Source: JBDKGV01 sp039798005 (lineage in GTDB: Bacteria; Fibrobacterota; Fibrobacteria; UBA5070). Taken from it: 5,118 nt of DNA. The position numbers were made by a program, and so were the translations under genes. The notes below the pieces were generated by a model, which was not told where the DNA came from, ran no database searches, and was given only the letters and a program-made list of their open reading frames with translations. Every line of letters begins with the position of its first letter. Within the stretch, counting starts at the first letter, position 1. Location: contig JBDKGV010000251.1 in assembly GCA_039798005.1 (NCBI GenBank), positions 1-5,118 of the forward strand. The letters run 5' to 3'. Below are positions 1-5,118 of this stretch, piece by piece.

Positions 1-450
1 GGCTGGATCGTGCCCGGACGCTGGCAGCGGGAGGTCGAGGAACTCAAGTCGGCACGCACCTTGGGCGGGTCCTTGGCGCTCCAGGGGGGATGGGCCGCGT
101 TCCTTGAAACAACCGCCTGCGAGCGCCACTTCCGCGCCTTCCCCAAGGCCATCTGGAACCAGACCCAGCGCATGCGGGCGATCCTTGCCGAGGAAGGCCC
201 CGACGACCTGCGCATCTCCTCACCCTCCGGGGGCTTCGTGCTCTGGCTGGAACTTCCGGGGCTGGACAGCCTGGAGTTCTTCGAGCGCGCCGTGGAGGCG
301 GGGATCGGCGTCGTGCCCGGCCCCGTCTTCTCGGCCCATTCCCGGCGCTTCCGCAACTGCCTGCGCGTGAGCTGCGGGCACCCCCTCACGCCGGAGCTGG
401 AACAAAGCGCGAGACGGCTGGGGCAGCTGCTGCGCAACGGGACGCACTGA
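1..450 (+). CDS. PLP-dependent aminotransferase fold protein, C-terminal part (MocR/YdcR-like), 5' truncated by window
   Basis: This is the last 149 codons of a reading frame that is open at the left edge and stops with TGA at 448-450. The fragment begins GWIVPGRW, matching the 'GW(I/V).PGRW' stretch just after the PLP-lysine region in MocR-type regulators (a GntR winged helix fused to a class I/II aminotransferase fold). It continues with SPSGGFVLWLELPG (about residues 70-83), VVPGPVFSA (about 104-112) and NCLRVSCG (about 119-126). Arg122 in the last motif aligns with the arginine that binds the substrate carboxylate in fold-type I aminotransferases. The PLP lysine and any N-terminal GntR domain lie outside the window. 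The protein could therefore be a full MocR-type regulator or a stand-alone aminotransferase; the spacing and motifs favour MocR/YdcR. It is convergent with icd, and no plus-strand intrinsic terminator is evident after the stop. Confidence 0.85.
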   Translation, partial: GWIVPGRWQREVEELKSARTLGGSLALQGGWAAFLETTACERHFRAFPKAIWNQTQRMRAILAEEGPDDLRISSPSGGFVLWLELPGLDSLEFFERAVEAGIGVVPGPVFSAHSRRFRNCLRVSCGHPLTPELEQSARRLGQLLRNGTH

Positions 451-518
451 AGCGCGCCAGGGATGCCGGCCGACAGGCCCAAGACCCCGGCGGAGCCGAG
501 GCTTGGCAGGCAGCCCGG

Positions 519-533
519 TGCCGCACTGCGGCA
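519..533. repeat. Short perfect inverted repeat (TGCCGCA-C-TGCGGCA)
   Basis: Seven-base arms surround a single central base; as RNA this would form a six-pair stem with a three-base loop. It is not followed by a T run on either strand, so it is not a standard intrinsic terminator. It lies just beyond the T tract of the icd terminator on the minus strand and 69 bp after the aminotransferase stop on the plus strand. It could block 3' exonucleases or help Rho-dependent termination of the plus-strand gene, but in GC-rich DNA a stem of this size can also arise by chance. Confidence 0.35.
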
Positions 534-540
534 GGCGCCC

Positions 541-579
541 CAAACAAAACGGGAGCCCGCCTCGCGACGGACTCCCGTT
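541..579 (-). terminator. Rho-independent terminator of icd
   Basis: Read on the minus strand, a stem with arms AACGGGAG and CTCCCGTT (outer pair 548/579) continues after one mismatch with three more GC pairs. It is followed directly by TTTTGTTT (plus-strand positions 549-542). This GC-rich stem plus U-rich tail is the textbook form, placed 44 bp after the icd stop codon. On the plus strand the stem is followed by only TT and then C-rich sequence, so it should act in one direction only. Confidence 0.85.
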
Positions 580-622
580 CCCCGCGCCCGGGGCGCAGGA
601 TCTCAATTGGACAGATTCTGTC

Positions 623-2842
<2,220 letters not shown>

Positions 2843-2871
2843 GCCCAAGAAGCTAGCAAGAATCACCCGCG

Positions 2872-3741
2872 TCAGCACATCCCCCATACCGCATCCACCA
2901 AGTTTCGCACCGCCTTGACACGCGGCATCTCTCCCTGCCCCTTGCGCCACACCAGGGCGAATCCCGTCTCGACCCCGTCGCCCTCCCAGATGCGGCACTT
3001 GCCCCGATCCTGGGCCCACCGGGCGGTGTCCTCGCGCAAGAGGCCCGCCCCGAGCCCCGAGGCGACCATCTCCACGATGGTGCGTTCGATCTCCACCTGG
3101 AACACGCGCGACGGAGCACATCCCTTCCGTTCAAAGAGCGCTTGGCTCGAGAGACGGAGCGGACATCCCGGCGGCGTCCCGATCCACTGCATTTGACAGA
3201 TCCTGTCCCAATCCACGGCCGCACCGGCGTCCGGCGGAAGCACGACGACAAGGCGCATGGCGCGCAGGTCGCGCCGTTCCAGCCCGTCCTCCGACGGCCC
3301 CAGGATGAAGGCGCAATCGAGGTTCCCGGCCAGCAGTTCGCGCCGCAGGTTCCCCGAGGTCGCGTGATGGAGCTCGGGCACCAGTCCCGGGTGCCGCTCC
3401 TGCGACAGCGTCAGGATTTGTCCAAGCCGAAGGATGGCCGGATCGGAGAGCGCCCCGATCTTCACGATCCCTTCCACCACCCCGCGCAGGGAACGCGCCT
3501 TGGCCAGCATCCCCTCGGCCACCCCGATCACCGCGAGCGCATCCTCCAGAAGCTGCACACCGCCCGGAGTCAGCGCCATTCCTTTGGGCGAGCGCTCGAA
3601 GAGAGCCAATCCCAGCTCCTCCTCCAGCGCCTTGACCTGGGCGCTCACGGCCGGCTGGCTGGTGGCGAGCTCCTTGGCGGCGCGGGAGAGGTTGCCTTCC
3701 CGGGCCACGGCGACGAAGGTGCGCAACTGGTAGAGTTCCAT
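2872..3741 (-). CDS. LysR-family transcriptional regulator, divergent from lysA
   Basis: This encodes 289 residues with the standard LysR-type layout. A winged helix-turn-helix spans about residues 1-60, with the signature AAKELATSQPAVSAQVKALE at 21-40 and LFERSPKGMALTPGG at 47-61. A linker helix follows to about 87, then a periplasmic-binding-like effector domain starts near GIVKIGALSDPAIL and includes the late segment VASGLGAGLL. The ATG at 3741-3739 is supported by a GGAGG Shine-Dalgarno three bases upstream and by the normal distance to the helix-turn-helix; the frame stays open far upstream, but that part is antisense to lysA and has no protein signal. The gene diverges from lysA across 111 bp and reads towards icd. 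The layout suggests a lysA activator and autoregulator, perhaps sensing diaminopimelate or lysine as known for E. coli LysR. The sequence does not look especially close to E. coli LysR, so this role is inferred from position and no symbol is given. Confidence 0.93.
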   Translation of the reverse strand: MELYQLRTFVAVAREGNLSRAAKELATSQPAVSAQVKALEEELGLALFERSPKGMALTPGGVQLLEDALAVIGVAEGMLAKARSLRGVVEGIVKIGALSDPAILRLGQILTLSQERHPGLVPELHHATSGNLRRELLAGNLDCAFILGPSEDGLERRDLRAMRLVVVLPPDAGAAVDWDRICQMQWIGTPPGCPLRLSSQALFERKGCAPSRVFQVEIERTIVEMVASGLGAGLLREDTARWAQDRGKCRIWEGDGVETGFALVWRKGQGEMPRVKAVRNLVDAVWGMC

Positions 3742-3744
3742 CGT

Positions 3745-3749
3745 CCTCC
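3745..3749 (-). promoter_or_regulatory. Shine-Dalgarno (GGAGG) of the LysR-family gene
   Basis: On the minus strand GGAGG precedes the ATG at 3741-3739 with three bases between them. This is short spacing but a strong match. It decides the start codon, since the reading frame has no nearby upstream stop. Confidence 0.7.
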
Positions 3750-3779
3750 AAGAATACCTCACGCAGCGGGGACTGGCGC

Positions 3780-3796
3780 CATCGGACTTTCCGATG
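3780..3796. promoter_or_regulatory. Probable LysR-type operator (ATC-N9-GAT palindrome) in the divergent promoter region
   Basis: The 17-bp sequence CATCGGACTTTCCGATG is a perfect inverted repeat with seven-base arms and a three-base centre. It has the ATC-N9-GAT form, and therefore T-N11-A, described for recognition sites of LysR-type regulators. It sits 38 bp upstream of the regulator's start and 56 bp upstream of the lysA start, the usual place for autorepression and divergent activation. Further CCGAT half-sites begin at 3805 and 3826, and a weaker GATCT/AGATC inverted repeat spans 3807-3825; these could be the weaker activation site next to lysA. Binding is inferred from sequence form and position. 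Confidence 0.65.
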
Positions 3797-3852
3797 CCCC
3801 CCTTCCGATCTTGCGATTGGAGATCCCGATGGTGCGACGCGATCTTTGAGCC

Positions 3853-5094
3853 ATGAACGAACACGACATCTCCGCATCCCATTGGTTTGACACCACCCGT
3901 GCCGCATCGCTCCTGAGCGGGCACGGCTCTCCCCTTCACATCTACCACGAGGACACGCTTCGCCTGCGCCTGCGGGAGCTGGCCGGTCTCCTGACCCATC
4001 GCCCTTGGCATCCGTCCATCTCGGTGAAAGCCAACGGCAATCCCCACCTGCTTGCCATCGCAAGGAGCGAAGGACTCTCGGGCGATGCCATGTCCCCCGG
4101 CGAGATCCTCCTGCTCGAGGCGGCGGGATTCTCTCCCGAGGAGATCTTCTTCATCCCCAACAATGTGAGCCTGGAGGAGCTGCGCTTCGCCGCCGCACGC
4201 GGCATCCTCACGAGCCTCGATTCCCTGGACCAGGTGCGGCTGTTCGCACGGCATCGCGTGGCCTCCCGCGTCGCGCTCCGCCTCAATCCGGGAACCGGGG
4301 ACGGCCACCATGAGAAGGTGGTCACCGCCGGCGGTCGCACCAAGTTCGGCCTGCTGCCCGGGGAGCTTCCCGAGGCCATCGCTATTTTGACAGAATATGG
4401 CATATCCCCGGTGGGACTGAACCAGCACATCGGGTCGGGATTCCTGGAACCGTCCCGCTACCTGGCGGCCGCCGCCTTCCTGCTCGAGACGGCAAGGGGC
4501 GTTCCGTCGCTTGCGTTCGTGGACTTCGGCGGAGGCTTCGGGATGCCCTATCGCGGCGAGGATCGCCTGGACCTTTCCCGGTTGGGCCGGGAGCTCGACG
4601 CGATGCTGTCCCGGTGGTGCCGCGAGACGGGACGTTCCATCGAGGCGCGCATCGAACCCGGGCGATACTGGTGCGCCGAATGCGGCGGAGTGCTCGGGAC
4701 CGTCCACGCCGTGAAGGAGCGGGGCGAGGGAGTCATCGCCGGGACCGACATCGGTTTCAATGCTCTGCAGCGCCCCGTCCTCTACGACGCATGGCACCGC
4801 ATCGACCTCATTCCCCCGGGCACGGAGGAACGTTTGGCGGAAAATGTCACATGGACCGGGAACATCTGCGAGAGCGGCGACCTCCTGGCCCGCGAACGTC
4901 GCGGACCGTGCCCCCGGGCCGGGGACATCGTGCTGGTGCGGGACACGGGCGCCTACGGCTGGTCGATGAGCTCCAGCTACAACGCACGGCCCCGCCTGCC
5001 CGAACTGCTCGTGCAGACCGACGGGAGCGTGCGGGTCATCCGGATGCGGGAGACTTGTGAGGACTTGCTGCGGGGGATTCCGGCCCTTCCTTGA
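3853..5094 (+). CDS. lysA: Diaminopimelate decarboxylase
   Basis: This complete 413-residue protein is a fold-type III PLP decarboxylase that converts meso-diaminopimelate to L-lysine and CO2, the last step of lysine synthesis, in the cytosol. An alanine-racemase-like barrel carries the Schiff-base lysine Lys59 in SVKANGNPHLL, then GDAMSPGEI (77-85), RTKFGL (162-167), HIGSG (192-196), the phosphate-binding DFGGGFG (224-230) and EPGRY (268-272). The C-terminal beta domain has RPVLYDAWH (307-315), the cross-subunit catalytic Cys339 in CESGD, and GAYGWSMSSSYNARPRLPE (366-384), whose Tyr376 matches the family PLP tyrosine. Length is normal (about 400-420). An in-frame TGA at 3847-3849 rules out a longer start; the Shine-Dalgarno is weak (only GAG nearby). 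Related fold III decarboxylases (ornithine/arginine, carboxynorspermidine) are less likely given the CESGD, EPGRY and SSSYN set and the divergent LysR-type gene. Confidence 0.93.
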   Translation: MNEHDISASHWFDTTRAASLLSGHGSPLHIYHEDTLRLRLRELAGLLTHRPWHPSISVKANGNPHLLAIARSEGLSGDAMSPGEILLLEAAGFSPEEIFFIPNNVSLEELRFAAARGILTSLDSLDQVRLFARHRVASRVALRLNPGTGDGHHEKVVTAGGRTKFGLLPGELPEAIAILTEYGISPVGLNQHIGSGFLEPSRYLAAAAFLLETARGVPSLAFVDFGGGFGMPYRGEDRLDLSRLGRELDAMLSRWCRETGRSIEARIEPGRYWCAECGGVLGTVHAVKERGEGVIAGTDIGFNALQRPVLYDAWHRIDLIPPGTEERLAENVTWTGNICESGDLLARERRGPCPRAGDIVLVRDTGAYGWSMSSSYNARPRLPELLVQTDGSVRVIRMRETCEDLLRGIPALP

Positions 5095-5118
5095 GGCCCC
5101 CGGTCAGGTCACTCCGGA

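Larger units (their letters stand above)
451..622. other. Convergent intergenic gap between the aminotransferase gene and icd
   Basis: This 172-bp stretch between two convergent stop codons has no credible gene of its own. It contains a minus-strand intrinsic terminator (541-579), a short perfect hairpin (519-533), a GC-rich possible hairpin with CCCC/GGGG arms around 580-594, and a 13-bp palindrome touching the icd stop codon (610-622). Short frames crossing it show no recognisable protein motif and are out-of-frame shadows. Confidence 0.7.

Noticed and set aside
549..579. Terminator for the plus-strand aminotransferase gene using the same hairpin
   Set aside because: On the plus strand the stem is followed by TT and then C-rich sequence, lacking a U tract, so only minus-strand intrinsic termination is supported.
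2843..3121. N-terminal extension of icd to an 832-codon frame
   Set aside because: The extension overlaps the LysR-type coding region in another frame and does not resemble monomeric IDH; the ATG at 2842 begins with the family-like MKHTIHYTLTDESP.
3742..3852. Sigma-70 -35/-10 promoters for lysA and the regulator
   Set aside because: TTGCGA (3811-3816) and TATTCT (minus strand, 3756-3751) resemble single hexamers, but neither has a partner at acceptable spacing and the second overlaps the ribosome binding site.
4387..4406. TTGACA followed by CATATC inside lysA as a promoter
   Set aside because: The spacing between the hexamers is only 8 bp and no -10-like hexamer occurs about 17 bp downstream of TTGACA.
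3742..4797. Upstream extension of the LysR-type gene to a 641-codon frame
   Set aside because: The extra part is antisense to lysA and has no protein-family signal. The family N-terminus (MELYQLRTFV) and a GGAGG site place the start at 3741.
5095..5118. Start of a downstream gene or terminator after lysA
   Set aside because: Only 24 bases remain and they show no hairpin with a T tract and no convincing start codon with a ribosome binding site.

Overview
The window comes from a GC-rich bacterial chromosome and carries four protein genes packed closely together. I see no RNA gene, IS element, CRISPR array or prophage signal. The organism cannot be named from this sequence. A monomeric-type isocitrate dehydrogenase, a MocR-like aminotransferase end, a LysR-type regulator and a fold-type III diaminopimelate decarboxylase fit many GC-rich bacteria, probably Gram-negative, but no gene here is diagnostic of a phylum.

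Layout, left to right. At 1-450 (+) is the 3' end of a PLP-dependent aminotransferase fold protein, probably of the MocR/YdcR type; its beginning lies outside the window. It converges on icd at 623-2842 (-), a complete monomeric isocitrate dehydrogenase. The 172-bp gap between them holds an intrinsic terminator reading on the minus strand (541-579), which ends the icd transcript. A LysR-type regulator at 2872-3741 (-) lies 29 bp upstream of icd on the same strand, so the two may be cotranscribed. The regulator diverges from lysA (3853-5094, +), a complete diaminopimelate decarboxylase. The 111-bp divergent gap carries a perfect palindrome with the ATC-N9-GAT (T-N11-A) form typical of LysR-family operators.

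How they fit together. The regulator/lysA pair has the classical lysR-lysA divergent layout, in which the regulator controls the last step of lysine synthesis and usually itself. Icd makes 2-oxoglutarate and reduced cofactor, and both 2-oxoglutarate-derived glutamate and NADPH are used in the diaminopimelate pathway, so a regulatory link is possible but unproven. The partial aminotransferase gene is convergent and need not be related.

The content is mostly ordinary core metabolism. The points most worth a second look are the operator-like palindrome, a His-to-Gln change at a residue expected to contact the NADP 2'-phosphate in Icd, and the tight regulator-icd arrangement. I found no convincing sign of a new biological system.
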